A DNA stretch of 16,009 bases from Methanobrevibacter_A sp964547125 (GTDB lineage: Archaea > Methanobacteriota > Methanobacteria > Methanobacteriales > Methanobacteriaceae), in NCBI GenBank assembly GCA_964547125.1, contig CAZJLS010000040.1:1-16009 (forward strand). Direction: 5' to 3'. Below the pieces are notes generated by a model that was not told the DNA's origin, did no database searches, and saw nothing but the letters and a program-made list of their open reading frames with translations. The position numbers and the translations under genes are program-made. This document shows, in pieces, positions 6,908 through 14,807 of the stretch (position 1 is its first letter; every line of letters starts with the position of its first letter).

Positions 6908-7072
6908 TTATATTAGGTGTGTTATTAATAGTACTGCAATCATTATTATTAAAAGTATTTGCATGTAGATTATTTTTCTTTTTTCTGTGTTGTTGAAATT
7001 TTTATAGATTGAATATATTCCAAGTATTATTAAGAGTGTTTCTATTATTATTAATATTGTAGTTATTGACAT
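6908..7072 (-). CDS. 54-residue membrane microprotein upstream of ltrA
   Basis: A short open frame reading MSITTILIIIETLLIILG..., 54 residues, with two hydrophobic segments (about 4-20 and 38-52) separated by a charged loop (NNTEKRK). Support for a real gene comes from a perfect ribosome site, GGAGGGG (reverse complement of 7080-7086), seven bases before the ATG. It also fits tightly between its neighbours, 17 bp after the SWIM gene's stop and 10 bp before ltrA. The predicted topology is a small two-helix hairpin in the membrane. Interaction with LtrA is inferred only from linkage. I recognise no family. Confidence 0.75.
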   Translation of the reverse strand: MSITTILIIIETLLIILGIYSIYKNFNNTEKRKIIYMQILLIIMIAVLLITHLI

Positions 7073-7089
7073 TTTATTACCCCTCCTTT

Positions 7090-8769
7090 TTAGAAGAAAT
7101 CATCTAGTTTAGTTTTTTTGTATTCCTTTTCAATTGTTTTATTTAATTCTTTAATATAATTTCCGACACCATAGTAATTTCTTTTATAAAATTTAATTAT
7201 ATTGTTTGATTCTTTTCTAGAATTGGAATATTTTTTTAAGTGTTGAAATCCTTCTTTTATCAAAGGGAAATTTTTCTTAAAAGACTTTTCTGGAACTTTT
7301 ATTAAATATTCAGTCAGTATTTTTAGTAATTTTTCTTCATATTCATCTATTAAAAAATCTTCATATTTGTATAATTCATTTATTGGTTTTTCTTTTAATA
7401 TGTTTTTTAGAAGTTTCTGTTTATCTTTGTTTAAATAATATAAGCGGTTTAGTACTTTGCTGTTATTAGAATCTTCCACTATTTCTAATAATTCTTCAAA
7501 ATTGTTTATTTTTTCTTTTTTATTTATATAATCAGATGTTAGTTTTAAATCTATGATTTTTTCTTCAAATATTATTTTTTCTAGGAGATTCAAGTATTCT
7601 TCAGTGTTTATATAATTTTTATCATATTCTTCAAGTTCATTTATGTATTTTTTTCTTGTATTGATTTCAATTTTTGAATCTTGTATTATGCTTTTTAAGG
7701 TGTTTATTATTTTTTGATTGTTGTTTTCTTTTTTATATGTATTTAATAAGTATATTTTTGATTCCGAATATTCTTGTGTGTGTTTTATGAATTCTAATAT
7801 TTCAAATTCAGTATAGTTAAGTTTTTTAAGTACACTAAGATGATATTTAAACCAAAATTTTTTATCATTTAAATAATCTGTTTTGAGTTTTCTTTGAATT
7901 TCAATATATCCATCATCCTTTTCTAAAATTTCATAATAAGTATTTTCTGCATTATTAAATGCAATAAGTGATAATTCTTCTTTTTCATATAAATATTCGG
8001 TTTTATTATATTTATTCAATGTTAAATTTCGAATATAAGTTATTAAATCATTATATTCAGGATATAAAGATGTTTTAAGTAACCAATCAAATATTTCATA
8101 TCTTATTTCGTGTTTTTTTGTTTTATTTATCAGTTTTTGAATATTATTTTTTAATAAATCTACATAAGCTTTTAAAAATTTTTCATTCGTTGATTCTATT
8201 TTTATAAAATATTCTATTATGATTTTTAGAAGTTTAAAAATAGTATCATATTCTTTTAGTTTGAAAAGATTTTGTAAATCAAAACTTATAAATGTTTGAA
8301 TTTCTTCTTTTAATGTATTAAATTCACCTAATCCTTCAATATTTATATATGTATCTAAATCATGTTCAAATAATTCATTTAAATAATTTATATATTTTTC
8401 ACTATCCAATGCAGTGTAATATTCTGTTATATCTTTTGAATTTAAATATGTTGTCCTATTTGTTTTTATTTTTATTGCTTCATTTAGTAATTTTAGCCTA
8501 TGCTTGTAAATTTTATTTAAATTTTTAATAGAATCTTGATATTTTAATCGTTCCAGATATAATAATGTTGCATATAAATGTTGGCAATCATACTCTCCAC
8601 AACTACATTTTACAAGCATTGAATTTTCTCTTAAGTTTATATTAACTTTAAATTTTCCAATTTCACAAGAAATATGATTATCTTCATTTTTATAATTTTT
8701 AAGATTAAATATTATTTCTTTTCCATTAAACCGTACTGCTTGTGAAAAGTAGTTTCTCAATAATACCAT
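7090..8769 (-). CDS. SWIM zinc-finger protein with long helical C-terminus
   Basis: A 559-residue protein. A SWIM zinc finger lies near the N-terminus: C55-x-C57-x4-C62-x-H64 in KCSCGEYDCQHLYATLLYLE. The remaining ~480 residues are rich in Lys, Glu, Leu and Ile, with the look of a helical repeat scaffold (TPR or HEAT-like), but no repeat family can be named by eye. SWIM fingers bind DNA or proteins and often accompany SNF2 helicases; such a helicase is encoded at 9534-13085. The pairing resembles Bacillus ywqA-ywqB. The start ATG 8769 has only a weak AGGT upstream, and a TATA-like element near 8800 suggests a very short leader. It is the first gene of the operon that continues with the microprotein and ltrA. 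Confidence 0.85.
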   Translation of the reverse strand: MVLLRNYFSQAVRFNGKEIIFNLKNYKNEDNHISCEIGKFKVNINLRENSMLVKCSCGEYDCQHLYATLLYLERLKYQDSIKNLNKIYKHRLKLLNEAIKIKTNRTTYLNSKDITEYYTALDSEKYINYLNELFEHDLDTYINIEGLGEFNTLKEEIQTFISFDLQNLFKLKEYDTIFKLLKIIIEYFIKIESTNEKFLKAYVDLLKNNIQKLINKTKKHEIRYEIFDWLLKTSLYPEYNDLITYIRNLTLNKYNKTEYLYEKEELSLIAFNNAENTYYEILEKDDGYIEIQRKLKTDYLNDKKFWFKYHLSVLKKLNYTEFEILEFIKHTQEYSESKIYLLNTYKKENNNQKIINTLKSIIQDSKIEINTRKKYINELEEYDKNYINTEEYLNLLEKIIFEEKIIDLKLTSDYINKKEKINNFEELLEIVEDSNNSKVLNRLYYLNKDKQKLLKNILKEKPINELYKYEDFLIDEYEEKLLKILTEYLIKVPEKSFKKNFPLIKEGFQHLKKYSNSRKESNNIIKFYKRNYYGVGNYIKELNKTIEKEYKKTKLDDFF

Positions 8770-8854
8770 TTTTTATGAAACCTAAAATTTTTTATCTTAT
8801 AATATTGATATCTTTTGTATATATTATTTAAAAAATTTTTTAAAGGTTAATATT

Positions 8855-9544
8855 TTGGAGATAATTAAAAATAAAGAAGAAATTGAAAATTGTGAACATG
8901 AATTCCATTCATATATTAAAAAAGAATTAAAGACCACTAAACTACTTAAATTTAAAAATAATGCAGGAAATGAAATTCTATATCCTGTTAAAGTTTCTAA
9001 ATATTTGAATTTATGGTATAATTATAAATTTAAAAACAATACAAGAGAATTTGAATTTGGGAATTTAGAAAAATATACCATATATAATCCAAATATTAAT
9101 GTTAATAATGCTATTAAAACATATCTAAATCTTAAGTTTAACTACAATAATATAGAAAATAGCGAATATTATTTTGCAAAAGATAAAAATAATAATCATT
9201 ACCTCATAATTAAACTTAAAATAGAATCTAAAATTTATAAAATATTAAAACAAGAAAAATTACCCATAAATAAAGAAAATAATAATTATATTTTTAAATT
9301 TAAACTAGATGAAACTGTGAAAATTTTAAATAAATTTGTTGAAACTCTGCTTAAAATAGAAAACAATACAATTAAACTAAAAACTAAAAGTAAAACTAAA
9401 AACAAGGTTATAAAAGAAGAAGATTTTGAATATGAACAAAAAGAAAAAGAAACTATGGAATATTTGAATAAAAAAGATAAACTTAAAACAATAGAATTTG
9501 AGATTAAGAAAGGGGAAATAATATCATATAGAATTATTTTCTAA
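8855..9544 (+). CDS. Hypothetical Lys/Asn-rich protein between the SWIM genes
   Basis: A 229-residue protein of unknown family, rich in Lys, Asn, Ile and Glu, with no signal peptide, membrane segment or recognisable catalytic motif. The first ~175 residues alternate hydrophobic and charged residues, suggesting a beta-rich or mixed fold. A basic tract KLKTKSKTKNKVIK near 175-188 precedes a charged, probably helical tail. The start is TTG 8855, supported by AAAGGTT (8842-8848) seven bases upstream; no ATG lies near. It is divergent from the SWIM gene (8769) with an 85-bp shared promoter region, and its last 11 bp overlap the 3' end of the SNF2 gene. Its position between two SWIM-protein genes suggests a shared pathway. 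Confidence 0.75.
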   Translation: MEIIKNKEEIENCEHEFHSYIKKELKTTKLLKFKNNAGNEILYPVKVSKYLNLWYNYKFKNNTREFEFGNLEKYTIYNPNINVNNAIKTYLNLKFNYNNIENSEYYFAKDKNNNHYLIIKLKIESKIYKILKQEKLPINKENNNYIFKFKLDETVKILNKFVETLLKIENNTIKLKTKSKTKNKVIKEEDFEYEQKEKETMEYLNKKDKLKTIEFEIKKGEIISYRIIF

Positions 9545-12500
9545 GCTTTAACATATCTTTTAATTCATTATTAGACATTTCAGTTATGAATTTTTCACCA
9601 GACCCAACAGTTACTTCTGCTAATTCTTGTTTTTGTTGAATCATATCATTAATACGCTCCTCAAATGTTCCATTGGTTATAAATCGATAGACCATAACAT
9701 TTTTCTTTTGACCGATACGATATGCACGATCTGTTGCTTGATTTTCAACTGCAGGATTCCACCATAAATCATAATGAATAACATTTTGAGCAGCAGTTAA
9801 ATTTAAACCAGTTCCCCCAGCTTTAAGGGATAGTATGAAAACTTGATTTTGTGGGTTATTTTGAAACTTATTAATGAGAATATCCCGTTTTTTAGGAGAT
9901 AATGAGCCTGATAAAAATAAAACTTCACAGTTAAAGTATTCTTCAATTAAATCTTTTAATATATCTCCCATTTGAACATATTGTGTGAAAATTAGAACTT
10001 TTTCATCAGATTCAATAATATTTTCTAAAATACTGATAAGCATCTCCATTTTACCAGATTCTTCAATTGAATATTTATCACTTTTAATAAATTGTGAAGG
10101 ATGATTACAAATTTGTTTTAATGAAGTTAACAATTTAAAAATAATGCCTTTTCTATCAATTCCTTCACCATCATCTTTAATTTTTCCTAAAAGACTGTCT
10201 AATGTTTGTTGATACAATCCAGATTGTTTTGGTGTTAAATTACAGTAAACATCATTAACAATTTTATCTGGAAGATCTTTAATAATATTTTTATCAGTTT
10301 TTAAACGTCTAAGAATAAAAGGTTGAGTAATGCGTTTAAATCTATTAAGACTTGAAACATCATGCTCCTTTTCTATTGGGAGAATATAATTATCACGGAA
10401 CTTTTTAATACCTTGTAAATATCCTTTATTAGTGAAATCGAATATGCTCCAATATTCAGATAAACGGTTTTCAACTGGAGTACCAGATAATGCAATTTTA
10501 TGTTTAGATTTAATATGTTTAACTGATTGAGTTTGTTTTGTAACTGGATTTTTAATATTCTGTGCTTCATCTATTACTGTTAAAAACCATTTTTTCCCAG
10601 TAATTTTATTTTTATCTCTTCTTAAAACTCCATAAGTTGTAATTATAATGTCAAAGTCTTTTTTAGGTAATCTTCTACCTGGACCGTGGAAGGTATAAGC
10701 TTTTAAACTTGGAGTGAAAGTTTTAATTTCTCTCATCCAGTTAGTAATTAAACTTGTAGGAACAACAATTAAAACTTTTTCTTTATCGAGTAACCCTTCT
10801 TCTTTACAGTATAATACTGTTGTTAACACCTGTATTGTTTTACCTAATCCCATATCGTCTGCAAGTATGCTTCCAAATCCTGTTTTAATATTTTGAACAA
10901 GCCATGAGTATCCCCTTACTTGATAATCTCGTAATGTTCCATTTAGAGTGTTTGGTACTTTAATATTATCTATTTTAATAATATTTTCTATTAACTTTTC
11001 TAATTCTTCATCAACATTTACTGTGGCATCTTCAAATTCTCCACTGAGTATTGCTTGCATTATTTGATTTTGGTTTAGGTTTTCTGAATATTTATCTAAT
11101 TTTTTAATAATGCTTTTAATTTCTTTTTCATTTAATATAACATATTTATTAGCTATTTTTACTAGTCCTTCGGAGTTTTTAACAATTTTTTCAAATTCTT
11201 CAGGTGTTAATATTGTATCTCCTATTGCTATTTTCCAATCAAATTGACTTATATTTTCAAGACTTAAATATCCTACTTCATTTGTGTTTTTACTTATAGT
11301 TAAGTTTAGTTTTGGTTTGAATATTTTTTGTAAGTCTTTTGGAAGAATAACAGAAATTCCCATAATTTGGAATAATGGTAATATATTAATGAAAAATGAA
11401 GAGAATTCTTTTAGGTTAAATTCAATATTTTCATCTAAATCTATGGAATTGTTAAATTCTGGAAGTAAATCATTTATAAGATATGAGTCTTGTATTAAGT
11501 TTAACTTTAAGTTTTCATCTTTTGTTGTTTCTATAATTTCACCAATATCTTTAGGTGATTTATCATTTATACTTACTTGAATTTTAATTATGTATTTTTC
11601 TAATTCTTCTTCAATTATTAAATATATTTTATAGTCTCTTTTTTCAAGTGAAAATTTTGAAAGCCATTGATTTATTAAGTTTTCATAATTTTTTGTATTG
11701 AAATCGTTGAATTTTTGACTGTTTTTAAAAAATATTTTAAAAGCAGATGTGTTTTCAAATTTTTTTATTTGTTTGGTTATGCCTCTTTTTATATAATATT
11801 TTAAATATCCACTTATTAAAAAGCTTATAATTGTTATTATTCCTTCTTTTCCAGTTAAATGATTACTTTCATATTTTATTATTGTTTGTGGCATTAATGT
11901 TGCTAATTTTTCACATATTTCGTCTACTTCTTCATTAAATAACGTTGGAATCCATCTTATTTTATATTCATTATTTTCTAGTTTGAAAAATTCTGGAATT
12001 ATATTGTTTTTTTCTATTAGTTCTAATGTGAATTGATGAATGAATCTTAAAAATTTAATTTGTTTGTTGAATTTATTTAAAGTAGTGTAGTTTAATTCTG
12101 TTAAAAATGCGAATAATGCTAAGTCTGCTTCATTATCAAATAATTTTATATCCTTTTGGGATTTTATTCTAGTTATTTGATAATTATTGTTAAATTCTAT
12201 TTCTAAATTTTCCCATTTTTGTGGTTGTTCCCATTTTTCTATGAAAACTTTATTTAACCATTCGTTTTTATTTTCTTCGTCTCCTTCAAAATGAGGTAAT
12301 CTTTTTTGAAATTCTATTACTTCCTCATATTCTATACCATAATATAAACCATCACTGTTTTGTATTTTTCTTGAAAATCTTGCAGATGATGTGTAAAATT
12401 TTTCTAATATTTTTTTAAAATCTTTTTCAAAAAATAGTGGGTTTTCTTCTAATAAGAATAGTATGTTATTTAGTGAGTTTGACATATTTGATATGTCTAT

Positions 12501-13085
12501 ATCTTCTAAATTTGAATGATATTGTTTTTTTATTGGTTTTTCTTTTAGTATTTCATCTATTTTTTTTATTTGTGTTTCTTTTCTTTTTGAATCTAGTAAT
12601 TCATCTATTTGACAGTTATGTAATTTGAATACTTGGAATGGATCTTTATCTATTTCCAAACTTAACATGTACATTAAGCCTGCTATGTGTTTGCATATTG
12701 GTGCATAATCTGGACATTCACATTGTGATTTAAATGAGTTCCATGTGCTTGGGAATACATCAATTCCTTTTTTCATTAGTTTTTCATGTAATTGTGGTGG
12801 TAGTTGGTTGTTTAAAAGTGAGGATAATATCGTTGGGTTTTCATATATTGTGTTTTTTATTGTTTTTTGTTCTTTTTTTGAGAAAGTGTTGAATATTAAT
12901 TCTGTTTTGTAATAGTCCGCATATTTTCCTTTTACTTGTGCATATACTACATTGTCTTTTATTTTTATATTTTGAACTTTACCTGTGTTTGCATATGTTT
13001 TTCCACGTGGAAGTCTATTATCAAAGTAGACATCATTTAATGATTCTAACCATTTTTCTCCCCACCATGTTCTACCATAATCCAT
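9534..13085 (-). CDS. SNF2-family helicase with N-terminal SWIM zinc finger
   Basis: A 1183-residue Swi2/Snf2 ATPase. The N-terminus has the 'YGRTWWGEKW...RLPRGKTYA' signature of prokaryotic SWIM proteins. The SWIM finger C122-x-C124-x6-C131-x-H133 follows, then a long middle region of about 550 residues. Next is the motor: RDYQ (Q motif, near 720), Walker A DDMGLGKT (743-750), DEAQ box (839-842), and in the second lobe motif VI QATDRAYRIGQ (1116-1126). All key motor residues look intact. Such proteins translocate on double-stranded DNA and remodel protein-DNA complexes; the role in archaea is not established. No ribosome site precedes ATG 13085, but a TATA box lies about 28 bp before it, so the mRNA is probably leaderless. 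It relates to the SWIM protein at 7090-8769 as YwqA does to YwqB. Confidence 0.93.
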   Translation of the reverse strand: MDYGRTWWGEKWLESLNDVYFDNRLPRGKTYANTGKVQNIKIKDNVVYAQVKGKYADYYKTELIFNTFSKKEQKTIKNTIYENPTILSSLLNNQLPPQLHEKLMKKGIDVFPSTWNSFKSQCECPDYAPICKHIAGLMYMLSLEIDKDPFQVFKLHNCQIDELLDSKRKETQIKKIDEILKEKPIKKQYHSNLEDIDISNMSNSLNNILFLLEENPLFFEKDFKKILEKFYTSSARFSRKIQNSDGLYYGIEYEEVIEFQKRLPHFEGDEENKNEWLNKVFIEKWEQPQKWENLEIEFNNNYQITRIKSQKDIKLFDNEADLALFAFLTELNYTTLNKFNKQIKFLRFIHQFTLELIEKNNIIPEFFKLENNEYKIRWIPTLFNEEVDEICEKLATLMPQTIIKYESNHLTGKEGIITIISFLISGYLKYYIKRGITKQIKKFENTSAFKIFFKNSQKFNDFNTKNYENLINQWLSKFSLEKRDYKIYLIIEEELEKYIIKIQVSINDKSPKDIGEIIETTKDENLKLNLIQDSYLINDLLPEFNNSIDLDENIEFNLKEFSSFFINILPLFQIMGISVILPKDLQKIFKPKLNLTISKNTNEVGYLSLENISQFDWKIAIGDTILTPEEFEKIVKNSEGLVKIANKYVILNEKEIKSIIKKLDKYSENLNQNQIMQAILSGEFEDATVNVDEELEKLIENIIKIDNIKVPNTLNGTLRDYQVRGYSWLVQNIKTGFGSILADDMGLGKTIQVLTTVLYCKEEGLLDKEKVLIVVPTSLITNWMREIKTFTPSLKAYTFHGPGRRLPKKDFDIIITTYGVLRRDKNKITGKKWFLTVIDEAQNIKNPVTKQTQSVKHIKSKHKIALSGTPVENRLSEYWSIFDFTNKGYLQGIKKFRDNYILPIEKEHDVSSLNRFKRITQPFILRRLKTDKNIIKDLPDKIVNDVYCNLTPKQSGLYQQTLDSLLGKIKDDGEGIDRKGIIFKLLTSLKQICNHPSQFIKSDKYSIEESGKMEMLISILENIIESDEKVLIFTQYVQMGDILKDLIEEYFNCEVLFLSGSLSPKKRDILINKFQNNPQNQVFILSLKAGGTGLNLTAAQNVIHYDLWWNPAVENQATDRAYRIGQKKNVMVYRFITNGTFEERINDMIQQKQELAEVTVGSGEKFITEMSNNELKDMLKLRK

Positions 13086-13108
13086 GTTTATTAATTTTGT
13101 TATAATTT

Positions 13109-13116
13109 TTTATATA
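13109..13116 (-). promoter_or_regulatory. TATA box of the SNF2 gene (leaderless)
   Basis: On the minus strand TATATAAA is centred about 28 bp before ATG 13085. That distance places the transcript start at or next to the start codon, consistent with the absence of any Shine-Dalgarno sequence there. Confidence 0.5.
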
Positions 13117-13180
13117 TTTTTTTAAAGGAAGAAATTAAATTTTTTTTGTTTAAAAAAAGAGAGAATGTTTTGTATATAAA

Positions 13181-13208
13181 TGGGGAAAACATTTTTTTGT
13201 TTTCCCCA
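13181..13208 (-). terminator. Hairpin terminator after the TM2-like gene
   Basis: A perfect 10-bp stem, TGGGGAAAAC/GTTTTCCCCA, encloses an 8-base AT loop, 12 bp after the stop of the gene at 13220-13507. Further along the minus strand there is a T-rich tract (about 13138-13160). It is the most GC-rich stem in an otherwise AT-only intergenic region. It would separate the TM2-like gene's transcript from the SNF2 promoter. Confidence 0.65.
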
Positions 13209-13219
13209 ATATTGTATTT

Positions 13220-13507
13220 TTACATGTTTATCATTCGTGTTGTTGCGAATGTGTCATATAATGATATTACCCAAACTATGATGGATGTGTAGTATACAAC
13301 GGATACTGTATTTGCCATTTCTTCTACATCAATTAGCCCATTTACATATAAGTATACTGATGCTATTGATAGTAGTATTTGGATTATTAGGTATATGAAT
13401 CCTTTTGTGTGTTCTCCATCATATATTAGTCCTAGTCCTGGAAATATTATTGATAATATTAGTGCTAGTGCCATACTTTTTTTTGCCAATTTTCTTTTCG
13501 CCTCCAT
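13220..13507 (-). CDS. Small TM2-like membrane protein
   Basis: A 95-residue protein with a basic N-terminus (MEAKRKLAKK) and three hydrophobic segments (about 11-28, 37-55, 68-84). The sequence FPGLGLIYDGEHTKGFIYL is typical of TM2-domain and related small membrane proteins (proline-glycine-rich hairpin, then G-x-x-x-K-G-F). No function is established for such stand-alone proteins. ATG 13507 has no ribosome site; an AT-rich TATA-like stretch about 25-28 bp upstream suggests a leaderless transcript. A clear hairpin terminator follows it. It shares a strand with the zinc-ribbon protein gene (13613-14248), but 105 bp including T tracts separate them, so they are probably transcribed separately. 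Confidence 0.78.
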   Translation of the reverse strand: MEAKRKLAKKSMALALILSIIFPGLGLIYDGEHTKGFIYLIIQILLSIASVYLYVNGLIDVEEMANTVSVVYYTSIIVWVISLYDTFATTRMINM

Positions 13508-13589
13508 TTTTTTATTATGTTATTTATTTAATTTAGTCATACTTAAAAAATCTTTCTAAAAAATTTAGGTATTACTAAAAATTTTTTTA

Positions 13590-13612
13590 AAATAAAAAAA
13601 AATAAAATATTT
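13590..13612 (-). terminator. Oligo-T terminator after the zinc-ribbon gene
   Basis: Immediately after the stop of the gene at 13613-14248, the minus strand reads a T-rich run with up to nine consecutive T residues. No hairpin is seen. It is consistent with archaeal termination at T tracts. Confidence 0.35.
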
Positions 13613-14248
13613 TTAGAATGTTTGAGTTCCAGAAGTAGGACTCATACTAACTTCCTGAGTACAAGCTACACTACCATCACTATAATATAAAGTAATAATA
13701 GCATAATCAGGATAATAATCAAAACCATAAGCACTAGCAACTTTAACAGTACCATCAGTTCCAACAGTCTTACTAACAATATTTCCCTCATTCAAATTAG
13801 AACCATCACGACTATATAAAACTGAAATACCTACAGTTTCACCAGCATGCTCACTACCAACATTAACAGTACAATAAGTCTTATCACTTAAAGCACTACC
13901 TGTACTGAAAGATCCACCAAGAATAGTTAAACCAGTATTTGCACTACTAGTACTTGCAGTATTTGTACTTTGAGTATTACTAACATTAGTAGCTAAATTA
14001 CCTGCATTAGCATTACCTGCAGAATTCGTATAAAGAACCGCACCTACAACACCTAATGCACAAATAATAGCAATTAAACCAACAATAATATATAAATGTG
14101 TATTATCTTTTTTAACAGTACCTGGATTATTATTCACCATTTGTGTTCTAATATTAGTAGGTGATTCATCTAATTTAGCACCACAATTTTTACAAAACAA
14201 GCTACTATCTGATGCTATAGTTCCACAATTTTTACATGTTTTTGTCAT
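13613..14248 (-). CDS. Zinc-ribbon, single-TM protein with extracellular C-terminal domain
   Basis: A 211-residue protein with three parts. A cytoplasmic zinc ribbon has four cysteines as CxxC pairs (C5, C8, C19, C22). One membrane helix lies at about 51-73 (HLYIIVGLIAIICALGVVGA). Outside the cell comes a Ser/Thr/Asn-rich linker (about 75-105) and a beta-rich domain (about 106-211, with two cysteines that might pair). This 'zinc-ribbon in, domain out' layout is common in Methanobacteriales, but no function is known; a sensor or cell-envelope role is a guess. AGGAGG (reverse complement of 14261-14266) lies 12 bases before the ATG, rather far, and a TATA box is at 14290-14297. Its codon use is less A/T-extreme than its neighbours (many GCA, GGT, ACT codons), suggesting good expression. 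Confidence 0.85.
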   Translation of the reverse strand: MTKTCKNCGTIASDSSLFCKNCGAKLDESPTNIRTQMVNNNPGTVKKDNTHLYIIVGLIAIICALGVVGAVLYTNSAGNANAGNLATNVSNTQSTNTASTSSANTGLTILGGSFSTGSALSDKTYCTVNVGSEHAGETVGISVLYSRDGSNLNEGNIVSKTVGTDGTVKVASAYGFDYYPDYAIITLYYSDGSVACTQEVSMSPTSGTQTF

Positions 14249-14260
14249 AAATGTATTAAA

Positions 14261-14297
14261 CCTCCTAATTAAATCATATATAAAAATACTTTTATAA
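14261..14297 (-). promoter_or_regulatory. Promoter and ribosome site of the zinc-ribbon gene
   Basis: On the minus strand TTATAAAA (14290-14297) is about 25 bp before an expected transcript start near 14268, followed by AGGAGG (14261-14266). A second TATA-like TTTTATATATG lies closer, near 14276-14285, but would start transcription after the ribosome site. Confidence 0.4.
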
Positions 14298-14364
14298 TTT
14301 TATATTATTAAATTTTTATTTTTCCATAAAAAATTTTCATTACATAAATTTGGAGGAAAAAATA

Positions 14365-14766
14365 TTAAAAACATTTATTTTCAATTAAACATTTATCATT
14401 AATACAAATATCACATTTAGGAATATCAACATCAGATAAAATTTCTTTAAAATTCTTTCCATCCTTATGGCGAAAATCATCATTAAAAAGAGATTCCCCA
14501 TTATATTCTACTTTACATTCAAATTTAATCTCTTTAAAACCAAATAATTCAATTAAAGTAGTTTGGAGACTTCCATCATAAAATAAATCCCCAATATCCA
14601 AATAACATGGAGAAGATAAATAAGGATTATATTCTTCTTTAATATAAGTTTTAATTGCTTTTAAAACCATTTCATCTAATTCTTCTGAATTAAATTTTTC
14701 ATGATGTGTTAATTCAAAGGAATATTGTTCTTCATAATCAATTGATTCAAATTTATAAAAATACAT
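14365..14766 (-). CDS. Hypothetical protein with cysteine-rich tail
   Basis: A 133-residue acidic protein of unknown family. I start it at ATG 14766 because AAAGGT lies six bases upstream. The frame extends to a TTG at 14790, but that codon has no ribosome site. Aromatic and acidic residues dominate (MYFYKFESIDYEEQYSFEL), and there is no membrane segment. The last ~18 residues hold four cysteines (CDICINDKCLIENKC, plus a final F) that could bind a metal or iron-sulfur centre. One further cysteine (C54 in SSPCYLDIGDLF) is isolated. It follows the broken ATPase gene by 41 bp on the same strand and is probably co-transcribed with it. I have no family match. Confidence 0.7.
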   Translation of the reverse strand: MYFYKFESIDYEEQYSFELTHHEKFNSEELDEMVLKAIKTYIKEEYNPYLSSPCYLDIGDLFYDGSLQTTLIELFGFKEIKFECKVEYNGESLFNDDFRHKDGKNFKEILSDVDIPKCDICINDKCLIENKCF

Positions 14767-14807
14767 AAAAAAACCTTTATCAAATTCCAAACTTTTTAAA
14801 AGAAATA

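Noticed and set aside
7090..13085. DISARM, restriction or toxin-antitoxin system
   Set aside because: No methylase, DUF1998, phospholipase or toxin motif could be seen; only the SNF2 motor fits, which is not enough.
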